Part shown: piece by piece, positions 8,677 to 16,733 of the stretch
Layout of the letters: the number at the start of each line of letters is the position of its first letter
Position numbering within the stretch: the stretch's first letter is position 1
Virus record (IMG/VR): IMGVR_UViG_3300032322_001322
Span: 1-31,658 of that record
DNA: 31,658 bases
Reading direction: 5' to 3' (one strand)
Source of the DNA: a virus
Made by a program: the position numbers and the translations under genes
Notes under the pieces: generated by a model
Seen by the model: only the letters and a program-made list of their open reading frames with translations
What the model was told of the DNA's origin: nothing
Database searches by the model: none

Positions 8677-9359
8677 ATGTTCTAGACAAGGGTTTTGTTC
8701 GTATGATTGAGTGTATGGGAAGCGATCTAACGGTTGTTAATTCAGCCAGAGTTTCGTTTCACAAGGAAAGCGAATGGGAACATCCAGATAGCCATGTTCC
8801 TGCGAATATTCTTTCAGAAAAAGATAAGAAGCTAATTAAGTACCTTGCCCAGCATAAGCACTGGACTCCCTTTGCCCATCCCCAGATCATGCTTCACATC
8901 AAGGCCCCAATTTCGATTCGAACCCAGCTTTTTAAGCACAAGGTAGGGTTTGTCGAGAATGAAATTTCTCGTCGTTATGTAACCGAAGAACCCGAAATTT
9001 ACATTCCAAAATGGCGGTCTAAGCCCACAAATGGGGCAAAACAGGGGTCAGAAGACTTCATTACCAGCGAAGACACTGTAGCGGCTGCTGAGGCCATGTA
9101 CTTTGGGGTGGCTAGCGATGCCCTAAAGACTTACAACTGGCTCCTAGAGGCTGGCGTAGCCCCGGAACAGGCCCGTTTCGCCCTACCCCAGGGTACATAC
9201 ACCGAATGGTATTGGACGGGTTCTCTGGCCGCTTACGCGCGGGTTTATAAGCAAAGAATCGACCCCCATGCTCAATGGGAAGTCCGGGAATACGCTTCGG
9301 CTATTGGGCAGCTAATTCAGCCTTGTTTTCCTGTCTCTTGGCAGGAACTGACGAAGTAA
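8664..9359 (+). CDS. thyX: Flavin-dependent thymidylate synthase ThyX
   Basis: A 231-residue FAD-dependent enzyme converting dUMP to dTMP using methylenetetrahydrofolate and NAD(P)H. It takes over the product of the dUTPase at the left edge. The fold-diagnostic segments are HWTPFAHPQ (residues 66-74), the ThyX motif region KHKVGFVENEISRRY at 91-105, and the C-terminal RFALPQGTYTEWYWTGSLAAY with RIDPHAQWEVREYA. The canonical motif RHRxxSxNExSxRY is changed at its first, third and sixth positions (Lys, Lys and Phe), while the NExSxRY half is intact. T4 itself uses ThyA-type Td, so this is a non-homologous replacement. The start is the ATG at 8664, with GAGG ten bases upstream, overlapping primase. 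Confidence 0.95.
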   Translation: MEKVNVLDKGFVRMIECMGSDLTVVNSARVSFHKESEWEHPDSHVPANILSEKDKKLIKYLAQHKHWTPFAHPQIMLHIKAPISIRTQLFKHKVGFVENEISRRYVTEEPEIYIPKWRSKPTNGAKQGSEDFITSEDTVAAAEAMYFGVASDALKTYNWLLEAGVAPEQARFALPQGTYTEWYWTGSLAAYARVYKQRIDPHAQWEVREYASAIGQLIQPCFPVSWQELTK

Positions 9360-9362
9360 ACC

Positions 9363-9390
9363 TTGACTAAATACCCAACACGGCTAGAAT
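9363..9390 (+). promoter_or_regulatory. Sigma70-like promoter upstream of the ribonucleotide reductase gene
   Basis: TTGACT at 9363-9368 and TAGAAT at 9385-9390, spaced by 16 bases, lie in the only real gap of this operon (9360-9410). Predicted initiation is near 9397, giving a short leader of about 14 bases that contains AAGGAAAT before the ATG at 9411. It would let the reductase be expressed independently of the upstream replication genes. Confidence 0.65.
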
Positions 9391-9410
9391 GCCACAACTA
9401 AAAAGGAAAT

Positions 9411-11345
9411 ATGTTAATGTCACTACCAACCCCATATCAAACTTTTATTTATTCTTCAAGATATTCACGCTGGATTGAGTCTGAAACTCGCCGCGAATGT
9501 TGGGGAGAGACTGTAAAACGCTATTTTGATTTCTTTGAGGAACATCTGAAGAACACTTGCAACTACAAGCTTTCAAAGGATCTTCGTAAGGAACTTGAAA
9601 CAGCGGTATTGAATTTGGAAGTGATGCCATCCATGCGTTGCCTCATGACCGCAGGCGAGGCACTAGAACGCGACCATGTAGCAGGGTATAACTGCTCCTA
9701 TGTTTCAACGAGCAAGGTTCGCTCGTTTGACGAGATTTTATACATCCTAATGTGCGGAACGGGTGTCGGTTTTTCTGTCGAAAGGGAATTCGTTGAAAAG
9801 CTTCCTACTATTGCTGAAGAATTTACAAATAGCGATACTATTATCGTGGTCGAAGATTCTAAGATTGGTTGGGCTAAAGCCTACCGAGAGCTATTCTCAC
9901 TACTCATTGGTGGTCAGATTCCGCAATGGGACATTTCAAAAGTTCGTCCTGCTGGAGCGAGACTTAAAACCTTCGGTGGACGAGCATCGGGACCTGAACC
10001 TCTGGAAGACCTTTTCAGATTTACCATTGAAACCTTCCGCAAGGCAGCGGGTAGAAAGCTCACTACCGTCGAATGCCACGATATCGTATGCAAAATTGCT
10101 GAGATCGTAGTTGTCGGTGGTGTTCGTCGCTCTGCTCTTATCTCACTCTCGTCACTTGACGATGATCGTATGCGTATGGCAAAGAGTGGTGCATGGTGGG
10201 AGAACAATGCTCAACGCGCACTAGCAAACAACTCAGCCTGCTACAAGGAAAAGCCAGACATGGCTACCTTCATGGACGAATGGGTTTCACTCTACAAGAG
10301 CAAGAGCGGAGAGCGTGGTATCTTCAACCGTAAGGCTGCAAAGAACCAGATCAAGCGTCTTGGAGATCGTCGTGATCCAAACCACGATTTCGGAACCAAT
10401 CCTTGCTCAGAGATCATTCTACGCGACCGCGAGTTCTGCAATCTATCTGAAGTCGTAATTCGTGCAGACGATACTCCAGATACACTTGCTCGTAAGGTTC
10501 GTCTTGCGACTATCCTGGGTACATTCCAGTCTACTCTTACCAACTTCCGCTACCTTTCAAGTGACTGGAAGAAGAATTGTGAAGAAGAACGTCTACTTGG
10601 TGTATCTTTGACTGGTATCATGGATAACGAAATCACCAATGGTCGTGCTGGTGGTGTAGATCTTAAGGATATTCTTGATCATCTTCGTCATGTCGCAGTT
10701 GAAACGAACAAGGAATACGCACATAAGCTAAAGATCAATGAATCTGCTGCCATCACTTGCGTAAAGCCAAGTGGAACGGTCAGTCAGTTGGTTGATGCTG
10801 CTTCGGGTATTCATGCTCGTCATGCCAGCTATTACATTCGTCGTGTTCGTGCAGACCGTAAGGACCCAATCTGCCAGTTCATGATCGACAAGGGATTCGT
10901 TGCCGAGCCATGCGTAATGAAGCCAAACCACACAATGGTTTTCTCATTCCCCATGAAGTCTCCAGATCATTGCGTAACTCGCAATGATATGACCGCAATT
11001 GAACAACTGGAGCTTTGGTTGACCTATCAGCAGTACTGGTGCGAACACAAGCCCAGCATTACTGTAACTGTTCGGGATGAGGAATGGATGGAAGTAGGGG
11101 CATGGGTCTATGCTCACTTCGATGAGATCAGTGGTATTTCATTCCTTCCACACTCAGATCATACCTACCGTCAGGCTCCATACGAAGACTGCACCAAGGA
11201 ACAGTATGAAGCACTACTGGCTAAACTTCCCTCTGATGTTGATTGGTCAGACCTATCCAACTATGAGAAAGAAGATAACACTACCGGAACCCAGACTTTT
11301 AGTTGCACCGCAGGAGCCTGCGAGATTGTGGATTTGACTAAATAA
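9411..11345 (+). CDS. nrdJ: Class II (adenosylcobalamin-dependent) ribonucleoside-triphosphate reductase
   Basis: A 644-residue monomeric class II ribonucleotide reductase, which makes dNTPs from NTPs using a radical generated from adenosylcobalamin rather than an iron subunit. The first active-site cysteine lies in YNCSYV (C95). The radical and redox centre is NPCSEIIL with C332 and E334, followed by FCNLSEV. The finger KPSGTVSQLVDAASGIHARH is typical of class II enzymes, and the C-terminal pair CTAGAC (C632-x4-C637) matches the thioredoxin-accepting tail of the Lactobacillus-type enzyme. It is shorter than that enzyme (about 740). No beta subunit gene is present. Start: AAGGAAAT before the ATG at 9411; a second ATG at 9417 is possible. 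Activity would depend on host or scavenged B12. Confidence 0.93.
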   Translation: MLMSLPTPYQTFIYSSRYSRWIESETRRECWGETVKRYFDFFEEHLKNTCNYKLSKDLRKELETAVLNLEVMPSMRCLMTAGEALERDHVAGYNCSYVSTSKVRSFDEILYILMCGTGVGFSVEREFVEKLPTIAEEFTNSDTIIVVEDSKIGWAKAYRELFSLLIGGQIPQWDISKVRPAGARLKTFGGRASGPEPLEDLFRFTIETFRKAAGRKLTTVECHDIVCKIAEIVVVGGVRRSALISLSSLDDDRMRMAKSGAWWENNAQRALANNSACYKEKPDMATFMDEWVSLYKSKSGERGIFNRKAAKNQIKRLGDRRDPNHDFGTNPCSEIILRDREFCNLSEVVIRADDTPDTLARKVRLATILGTFQSTLTNFRYLSSDWKKNCEEERLLGVSLTGIMDNEITNGRAGGVDLKDILDHLRHVAVETNKEYAHKLKINESAAITCVKPSGTVSQLVDAASGIHARHASYYIRRVRADRKDPICQFMIDKGFVAEPCVMKPNHTMVFSFPMKSPDHCVTRNDMTAIEQLELWLTYQQYWCEHKPSITVTVRDEEWMEVGAWVYAHFDEISGISFLPHSDHTYRQAPYEDCTKEQYEALLAKLPSDVDWSDLSNYEKEDNTTGTQTFSCTAGACEIVDLTK

Positions 11346-11348
11346 GGT

Positions 11349-12212
11349 ATGGATTATAGATTGAAATTGGTAAAGTTGTTGTTAGAAGCCAAGGACAACA
11401 CCCAGCACCTCAATAAACTAAAGGGTAGATATATGGCTTTAGCTGCGGCGCACTATTTGGGGTGGGACGAAGATCATGATACCAACGACAAAGAGGCAGA
11501 TATAACCCATGAGAATGGACACACAGGAGAAGTAAAATGGCACGGAGCAGAGGACGCATTACCAAAGGGAATTCACTATTATTCTCATTCTGATTCAAAG
11601 CATTTTGATGCGTTACCTAAGGATATGGCTCCCGGAGAAGAATTACACGATTATAACGATGACATTACTCATGCCAAGAAAAGTAATGACGGAAAAAGAA
11701 TAACAATTGTTCTAAAAGACGAAAATAGGATGATAATGAAAATGCTGGAGGCTCGTACAGTGCATTTGATCGGCAATCCAACATCAGTACATGTCGTTGT
11801 GCCCAACCCGGAACACCACGGGCATTTTCGCAAAAGGGGGCTTTTCCCCACTATCGACCCATCCACCATAACCAGAGGGGGTAAGACAGCACGAAGAAGT
11901 AGAAGCGATCCCTCTGCCGGAGGGACAACAATTTCTAGAAGAATATCTCTCAATGCGACGGATAGAGAGGCTGTGCCAGAAACAGTGGATCAGGCGAAGG
12001 CCAACGCCGCCAATATGCACAAAAAAGGAAGTTTCAATCATGCTTTAGCCACAATAACTGAAATTGAAAACGAAAGAATAGAGCAACTGATGGGCAGTAA
12101 GGCCACCGTTGAAGAGGCCAAGAAGCGGAAAAAAGCTTTAGATGAATTAACTAAGATCCACCATGAGCACAGCCGAGCACACGAACGAAGAAGTAAAAAA
12201 TCAAATAAATAA
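11349..12212 (+). CDS. Basic protein of unknown function with LLEA N-terminal helix
   Basis: A 287-residue protein without a family I recognise. It starts three bases after nrdJ with TAAGGT upstream. The N-terminus (MDYRLKLVKLLLEAKDN) is an amphipathic helix ending in LLE-A, resembling the capsid-targeting/cleavage pattern of T4 internal proteins. A histidine- and acid-rich middle (residues about 35-110; HYLGWDEDHDTND, HYYSHSDSKH) is followed by HVVVPNPEHHGHF, a basic Ser/Arg/Gly linker near 175-200, and a C-terminal charged coiled coil with an RRSKKSNK tail. The neighbourhood (nrdJ before, RuvC-like after) gives no direct clue. A virion-internal or DNA-associated role is a guess from composition only. 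Confidence 0.75.
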   Translation: MDYRLKLVKLLLEAKDNTQHLNKLKGRYMALAAAHYLGWDEDHDTNDKEADITHENGHTGEVKWHGAEDALPKGIHYYSHSDSKHFDALPKDMAPGEELHDYNDDITHAKKSNDGKRITIVLKDENRMIMKMLEARTVHLIGNPTSVHVVVPNPEHHGHFRKRGLFPTIDPSTITRGGKTARRSRSDPSAGGTTISRRISLNATDREAVPETVDQAKANAANMHKKGSFNHALATITEIENERIEQLMGSKATVEEAKKRKKALDELTKIHHEHSRAHERRSKKSNK

Positions 12213-12215
12213 TAT

Positions 12216-12785
12216 GTGATAATCGCCGGAATTGATTACTCTTTAACCTCCCCTTGCATCTGCATTTTTAATGGCAGATTGCATGGGGAGTTTTCTTATA
12301 AGAACTGCTCCTTTTACTTCTTAACAGATACTAAAAAGAATGCCACAATGTTCAATCACAATATTCGTGGAGAGCTATTCCCCGATTATACAGTTGAGTG
12401 TGGAAGATATGATAGCATATCTGATTGGGCAGTAGAGCTTTTAATAGGAAGCGAACAAGTCGCACTTGAAGACTATGCATATGGAGCCAAAGGAAGAGTC
12501 TTTCATATAGCAGAGAATACTGGAATATTGAAGTATAAGCTTTGGCAGCAGTCAATTCCTCTTGATGTCATTCAGCCAACCAGAGTCAAGAAACTTGCCA
12601 GCGGAAAAGGAAATGCCAGCAAGCAGGAAATGTTTGAGGCATTTGTCAAAGAAACTGGAACTGATTTAAGAATTCACTTTGATCAGATAGGAAAAGAAGT
12701 CAAGAATCCTATTACGGATATCGTTGACTCCTTTTACATCTGCAAAGCTGTTTATGATAATCAAATAAACTTTAGATTATCTTGA
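12216..12785 (+). CDS. RuvC-like Holliday-junction resolvase / RNase H-fold nuclease
   Basis: A 189-residue RNase H-fold endonuclease of the RuvC/YqgF type, expected to cut branched DNA. The acidic catalytic set is visible: D7 in IAGIDYSLTS, E85 in VALEDYAYGAKG, and D168/D171 in ITDIVDSFYICKA. The central stretch IQPTRVKKLASGKGNASKQ, with basic residues between catalytic elements, matches RuvC-like proteins. In T4 this job is done by the unrelated gp49. A GTG at 12216 is the only sensible start, since the ATG at 12214 is followed at once by a stop in its frame; no strong ribosome site is seen. Its stop overlaps the convergent gene's 3' end by nine bases, and there is no terminator between them. 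Confidence 0.88.
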   Translation: MIIAGIDYSLTSPCICIFNGRLHGEFSYKNCSFYFLTDTKKNATMFNHNIRGELFPDYTVECGRYDSISDWAVELLIGSEQVALEDYAYGAKGRVFHIAENTGILKYKLWQQSIPLDVIQPTRVKKLASGKGNASKQEMFEAFVKETGTDLRIHFDQIGKEVKNPITDIVDSFYICKAVYDNQINFRLS

Positions 12786-14639
12786 TTTTAATTTATCTTT
12801 AGCCATTTGAATTTGCTGTTCTAACGATGGCATTTCTCTTAATTTTTTGCTCATTGCTTCTAGATTTCTAGAAGTTTGGGCTGCTTCCGAATCACCGATT
12901 CTAGCATCAGCTAGTTTCTTTTCTGCCGCAGCATTTTTGGCTTTTCTTTCTTCTTCTTTTCTTTGTGCTTGTTGCATTTGTTCATTTTCTTTAGCACGAA
13001 TTCCTTCTACTTCTGCGTCTATTGCTGTTTGTGCAGATTCCTTGGCATTTGGATCTTTTTCAATTGGTCCAGCAGCTTGTTTGAGAAGTTCTGGATCTGG
13101 TTCGTATCCTGCTTCTCTTGCCTGTCTTACAGCATCTTGAGCAGCAAATCTTTGAGCAGCCTGTTCCTGTGATTCGACTTCCTTGATTCTTGCTCGTCCC
13201 TCTGCTGTCTTTGGTGCTTCTTCTGCTTGCTTCTTCAAGGCAGCAACCTGTAGTCTTTGTTCTATATCCTTAAATTCGGCTGGAGTTGCACCGCTGGCTC
13301 TTGCAGTATCCTGTGCTCTTCTCTTCCTTTCATCAGCAACATCACTCTGGAATTGCAGTCCTTTAGTCTGTGGATTATATGTGAAGTTAAAATCTCTCAT
13401 TCCTTCTTGGCTGGCTAATTCAACAGCCTTTTTCTCATCACCAAAAATAGTAGTCATATTTTTGCGTTGTGCTTCCAAATCTCTGGTATATTTTTCCCAT
13501 TGTTCTTTAGCTCCCTTGGGCTGCTTAGACCAATCGGTATTTTGTAAAGTTGATATTGCATTTGTTAGATCTGTTGCAAGTTTATTTTTTTTCTGTTGTT
13601 CAGCATCAATTGCTGCTCTAGAAATTGCACCACCCACTTTAAGCCCCTTTGTTCCCACAAAAGCTGCCAATCCAACTGGACCCCCAGAAAGAGCTAATAA
13701 ATCACCTGGGTCCAGAATAGATTCCAATTCACCACCAACACCCTTATATTGTCTATTGCGTTGATCAGCGACAGTAAAGGCCGTATCTAGAATTGCTCCT
13801 GCTGCCCCTAGACCTTTACCTAAACCCTTCATTCCAGTTTTCATGCCCTCTCTACCAGCTTTAGTCATTAAATCTCTTGCTACTTTAGCACCACCCATCC
13901 ATCCTAAAACACCACCACCAAGTCCTGCTGCGCCTTGAGCCAGTTCACCCCCGCCAAGTGTTTGTGCGAGTCTTGATCCGATTCTTTCCCCTTCCTGACT
14001 ACCAATTACTCCACCAACCACATTTGGTAGAAATCCTTTAGCTGCTGTTGCAAGTGGAGTTCCTAGAGCACCACCAGATAATGTAGATAAACCAGCAGAA
14101 GTTGCGTCCATTCCTCCTTGAAATGCCGCAGTGGATAAGAAATCATCGACTGATAAATTTGTTTCGCCTACCGTATAGTTTGATCTTTGCGCCCAATCTC
14201 TAAATTCTTGGGGAACTAATGTTCCATATGCAAGTGACCCTAGTCCTCCACCAAGTAGACTAGTTGCAGTAGCTGCGCCTCTTGCAACCCTCCCAGCAGG
14301 CTTGGCTTGTTCCGCTGCTTGTTGAGCTGCTTGTTGTGCAGAAGCATCAATTGCTTGTTTTACGGTTGTTGGACCAAAATTTCCAGAAACTGGAGAAACA
14401 GGGCCACCTTTTATTTTTGGTTTAATTTGACCTATTCCAACTCTCTGTGGATTATATTGCACATCAGGAACAAATTTCAGTCTTCTTGGTTTGTAATCCC
14501 CAGTAGGATTAATATCAGGAAAAAGGTTAAGCCTAGTTCCTTCAGGAACTGCGGGTAAATCTCCATATCTTATTCGATCAAGGGGATTTGCAAATACATT
14601 TCCCGATCTACTTCTAGGTAATCTAGTTCTCTCAGCCAT
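12777..14639 (-). CDS. Large Gly/Ala-rich protein, probable virion or ejected protein
   Basis: A 620-residue protein of unknown family. Residues 1-85 are basic and proline-rich, and about 90-115 are Ala/Gln-rich (SAQQAAQQAAEQA). About 117-340 is a glycine-rich, alternating hydrophobic region (LLGGGLGSLAYG, GGVIGSQEGERIGSR, GKGLGAAGAILDTAF) of the kind seen in membrane-interacting or ejected phage proteins. About 350-620 is a long, highly charged Gln/Glu/Lys/Arg helical region that looks like coiled coil. No signal peptide or enzyme motif is visible. Start: AAAAGGTGAATA before the ATG at 14639, overlapping the lipoprotein stop by one base. It is last in the three-gene operon behind the late promoter at 15328-15335, so it is probably expressed late. 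Confidence 0.8.
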   Translation of the reverse strand: MAERTRLPRSRSGNVFANPLDRIRYGDLPAVPEGTRLNLFPDINPTGDYKPRRLKFVPDVQYNPQRVGIGQIKPKIKGGPVSPVSGNFGPTTVKQAIDASAQQAAQQAAEQAKPAGRVARGAATATSLLGGGLGSLAYGTLVPQEFRDWAQRSNYTVGETNLSVDDFLSTAAFQGGMDATSAGLSTLSGGALGTPLATAAKGFLPNVVGGVIGSQEGERIGSRLAQTLGGGELAQGAAGLGGGVLGWMGGAKVARDLMTKAGREGMKTGMKGLGKGLGAAGAILDTAFTVADQRNRQYKGVGGELESILDPGDLLALSGGPVGLAAFVGTKGLKVGGAISRAAIDAEQQKKNKLATDLTNAISTLQNTDWSKQPKGAKEQWEKYTRDLEAQRKNMTTIFGDEKKAVELASQEGMRDFNFTYNPQTKGLQFQSDVADERKRRAQDTARASGATPAEFKDIEQRLQVAALKKQAEEAPKTAEGRARIKEVESQEQAAQRFAAQDAVRQAREAGYEPDPELLKQAAGPIEKDPNAKESAQTAIDAEVEGIRAKENEQMQQAQRKEEERKAKNAAAEKKLADARIGDSEAAQTSRNLEAMSKKLREMPSLEQQIQMAKDKLKSR

Positions 14640-14881
14640 TATTCACCTTTTTTCTTAGTGAAGAATTCCTTGTAGCCCCATGCAACGACCAAGAAAAGAA
14701 TGGGCAAATACCAAATTACCCAGCTATAATCATCCTTAACCATCTTATTGTTTTCAATCTGGCTCTTGATGTCCATCATGATAACATTGTCGCCAGTAAT
14801 GTCTGGAATGATTTCTGGAGTGGTGTCGCATCCTGCAAAGGCAAGTGCTAGAACTAAAACTAATGCCCAGATCTTCTTCAT
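14639..14881 (-). CDS. Small lipoprotein with C-terminal membrane segment, u-spanin-like candidate
   Basis: An 80-residue protein with an N-terminal lipoprotein signal (MKKIWALVLVLALAFAGC), whose lipobox ends at C18. A short polar segment follows, then a second hydrophobic stretch at about 53-70 (SWVIWYLPILFLVVAWGY) and a basic KKKGE tail. Lipobox plus C-terminal membrane helix is the architecture of unimolecular spanins, which link the two membranes at the last step of lysis. Against this, the periplasmic part is only about 35 residues, and the residue after the cysteine is Asp, an inner-membrane retention signal in enterobacteria. Start: GGAGGGAAG lies just upstream. It overlaps the holin-like gene by four bases and the next gene by one. 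It is certainly a membrane lipoprotein; spanin is a hypothesis. Confidence 0.85.
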   Translation of the reverse strand: MKKIWALVLVLALAFAGCDTTPEIIPDITGDNVIMMDIKSQIENNKMVKDDYSWVIWYLPILFLVVAWGYKEFFTKKKGE

Positions 14882-15312
14882 GACTTCCTCCCTGCGGCAG
14901 CAGTGCCAAAGTAGAAACCAACAATCGCTACGAGTATTTGACGATTTTCAGATGTATAAAGGTATCCATTGATTTCAACGAAATACTTCTTTGCAGTCTC
15001 TGGGAATAGGCCAAACAATGCTTCTGGATTTGTTGAATCAACCTCTACAAAGGTAGGAACACCGAAGAATGGTAGAATGAAAGGAGCAGCAATGGTTCCA
15101 AATAGAACTGTTAGAACGATTAGCTGACGAACACCCTTGCCGACATCAAGGGGAACTCGTTGAGCCGCCTTATCCTGATTTTCGGTTGTCTGCTTGTTGG
15201 CAGCAATTAGGCGTTCAAATAGCTCTTTTTGATCCTGACTCTTCTGAGCCATGAATCGAAACAAAAATCCAGTAAGGCTTCCGCCTATCAATGAAATCAA
15301 CTCAGTCGGCAT
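14878..15312 (-). CDS. Three-TM holin-like membrane protein
   Basis: A 144-residue membrane protein with hydrophobic segments at about residues 5-20 (LISLIGGSLTGFLFRFMA), 63-84 (LIVLTVLFGTIAAPFILPF) and 125-141 (ILVAIVGFYFGTAAAG). A charged coiled-coil stretch follows the first (QKSQDQKELFERLIAANKQ). The final GFYFGTAAAGRKS resembles the end of the three-TM holin family first described from gene-transfer agents. In context, a small lipoprotein follows at ATGA, which would make a lysis pair, but no endolysin is in the window. The start at 15312 has GGAGGTTATT upstream. The late promoter lies so close that the predicted transcript begins at this GGAGG. A structural membrane protein is the alternative. 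Confidence 0.78.
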   Translation of the reverse strand: MPTELISLIGGSLTGFLFRFMAQKSQDQKELFERLIAANKQTTENQDKAAQRVPLDVGKGVRQLIVLTVLFGTIAAPFILPFFGVPTFVEVDSTNPEALFGLFPETAKKYFVEINGYLYTSENRQILVAIVGFYFGTAAAGRKS

Positions 15313-15327
15313 AATAACCTCCAGAAT

Positions 15328-15335
15328 TATTTATA
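15328..15335 (-). promoter_or_regulatory. T4-type late promoter (TATAAATA)
   Basis: An exact TATAAATA reads on the - strand. With T4 late geometry (octamer at -13 to -6), +1 is position 15322, the first G of the GGAGG Shine-Dalgarno for the gene at 15312, leaving a ten-base leader. It heads the holin-like/lipoprotein/620-aa operon. Confidence 0.75.
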
Positions 15336-15341
15336 TTATGA

Positions 15342-15875
15342 TTATTCTTCTATTTCGTCTTCAAGAGGCTTTCTTTTGAAAAGCTTCTTTTTCTCGCGGT
15401 ATGGATCTTTAAGATCTTTTTGTTTTGGTCCAATAATATCTGTTATTAGAAGACCAGCAACATCACCACCACCAACGGTCATATCTTCAACTAAAAAGTC
15501 CAATAAGGAAAAGCCTTCTTTTAGGCAATGAGTTTCTAGTAAATATAGAGATTCGTGTGGCTCTATATCATAATTGTACATTTCACTCAAAAACAAATCA
15601 AGAATCGATAATTGATTATTTAATTTTGATCTAACGCTTGGATCTGGAACCATACTTAATAATTTTTTGAGCTTGATTATCAAAACATCAAGAGCATCAA
15701 TTTTTCTTTGCCTCAATAAAGAATCTACATTTTCCTTAAAGTTTCCTCTTGAGTCTATGAATCCTTGCTTAAAAGCGTCAAGGCTTGTATAAGGTGTAGC
15801 TAGAAGGCTAAGAAATTTATAAACAGTAAAACTTCTTACCAGCAAACCAGCGTCGGCTATTCCTTCATTTAGCAT
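15342..15875 (-). CDS. Conserved phage protein of unknown function (177 aa)
   Basis: A 177-residue, mostly helical soluble protein. Its N-terminus (ADAGLLVRSFTVYKFLSLLATPY) and the DAFKQGFIDSRGNF segment remind me of a protein family conserved among marine T4-like phages, always annotated as hypothetical. A central leucine-rich region (IIKLKKLLSMVPDPSVRSKLNNQLSIL, broken by prolines) is followed by a glycine turn (TVGGGDVAG) and a basic C-terminus (KKKLFKRKPLEDEIEE). It overlaps the preceding gene by 11 bases and is last in the operon that begins at 20566. A virion assembly role would fit the late operon, but nothing in the sequence proves it. Confidence 0.8.
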   Translation of the reverse strand: MLNEGIADAGLLVRSFTVYKFLSLLATPYTSLDAFKQGFIDSRGNFKENVDSLLRQRKIDALDVLIIKLKKLLSMVPDPSVRSKLNNQLSILDLFLSEMYNYDIEPHESLYLLETHCLKEGFSLLDFLVEDMTVGGGDVAGLLITDIIGPKQKDLKDPYREKKKLFKRKPLEDEIEE

Positions 15876-16251
15876 TTTTCTTGATTTGCCTTTCTATTCT
15901 ACCATCCAATTGAATTAGATCTAAGTTCACTTCCGGTATGCTTTTTGGAAGTATGTTCATGTGATTCAAAAAAGTCTTTAAGAATCCATGATACTGTTTA
16001 TCTATTCTAAAAAATAGCATTCGAATGCAAGACTCAACACCAAAAACATTACAAAGAATCAAAATATGATTGCAAATAAGTCTATCCTTTAAAACTCTTT
16101 CATTATCAAACTTATGAAAAAGTCTTTTGATATACTTTATTCTTTTCATATCGTCGTTGAATTCATCAATCGACGCACACGAAGGATTATTGTATTTGAG
16201 TTTAGCAAATAACTCAAAATTATCCTCCGTCAACATATCAAATTTACTCAT
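15865..16251 (-). CDS. Conserved phage protein of unknown function (128 aa)
   Basis: A helical protein whose central block is distinctive: DDMKRIKYIKRLFHKF, then a leucine/isoleucine-rich helix (DRLICNHILILCNVFG) and a second helix (VESCIRMLFFRI). I recall this block as strongly conserved among T4-like marine phages, again without known function. Two starts are possible: ATG at 16251 (used here, MSKFDMLTEDNF) or GTG at 16260, which overlaps the previous stop as GTGA. Neither has a clear ribosome site. The protein is basic and soluble. It overlaps the next gene by 11 bases, and always sitting beside the 177-aa gene would suggest a common complex; that pairing is from memory. Confidence 0.8.
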   Translation of the reverse strand: MSKFDMLTEDNFELFAKLKYNNPSCASIDEFNDDMKRIKYIKRLFHKFDNERVLKDRLICNHILILCNVFGVESCIRMLFFRIDKQYHGFLKTFLNHMNILPKSIPEVNLDLIQLDGRIERQIKKNAK

Positions 16252-16256
16252 TAAAT

Positions 16257-16733
16257 TCACTGGACTGTTATATCAAATTTGTATTGATTGGATGGAGTTA
16301 TCTGAACATCGATAACAAGTGTTAATCCCTTACCGTTATTAAATTCTGAAATTCCATCTGTTACTTGGAATCCATCCTTCAATAAGTCATGATCTGGGGT
16401 TGTACCGAAGGTTCCCCCGAATCTGTTCATTGGGAACAAATTTGGACCAGGCATTAATTTTGTTTTTGGAGTAAAATCAAAATCTAATCCCATGATGTTC
16501 ATTTTTGCTCTTAAAAGAGACAACGCGCCACGGGGTTCGATATACTCTCTGGATGTAAATGAAGACAAGAACGCCTTTAATCTGTTTAATTGGGTATCGT
16601 TTTCGATTCTATGAACACCAAAATCGCTAGCTGCGCTTCTAGTGGTTTTTGATGGCTGAAATGGTTCACCAAAGCCTCCACCGTCAGTCGATTCAGATTC
16701 CAATAGGTTAATTATGTCTTTAAATTTCTTCAT
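16257..16733 (-). CDS. Unknown protein with capsid-targeting-like N-terminus (158 aa)
   Basis: A 158-residue protein starting MKKFKDIINLLESES. The N-terminus has the M-K-x-(F/Y) start, amphipathic helix and (L/I)xE end seen in capsid-targeting sequences of T4 internal proteins. After a Gly/Ser linker (TDGGGFGEP) comes a folded-looking domain with SREYIEPRGALSLLRAKMN and a C-terminal beta-rich stretch (GLTLVIDVQITPSNQYKFDITVQ). No enzyme motif is seen. It overlaps the preceding gene by 14 bases and abuts the next one within the overlapping late operon. A virion protein that is processed during head maturation is plausible, but this is inference. Confidence 0.8.
   Translation of the reverse strand: MKKFKDIINLLESESTDGGGFGEPFQPSKTTRSAASDFGVHRIENDTQLNRLKAFLSSFTSREYIEPRGALSLLRAKMNIMGLDFDFTPKTKLMPGPNLFPMNRFGGTFGTTPDHDLLKDGFQVTDGISEFNNGKGLTLVIDVQITPSNQYKFDITVQ

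Noticed and set aside
12204-12211. AATAAATA before the RuvC-like gene as a late promoter
   Set aside because: It lies in the AT-rich end of the preceding coding sequence, with one mismatch and only four bases to the GTG; chance is likely.
13183-13764. Cys/Ser/Phe-rich + strand open frame of 193 codons
   Set aside because: It is antisense to the 620-aa gene. Composition is typical of the reverse complement of an Ala/Glu/Lys-rich gene, with no start signals.
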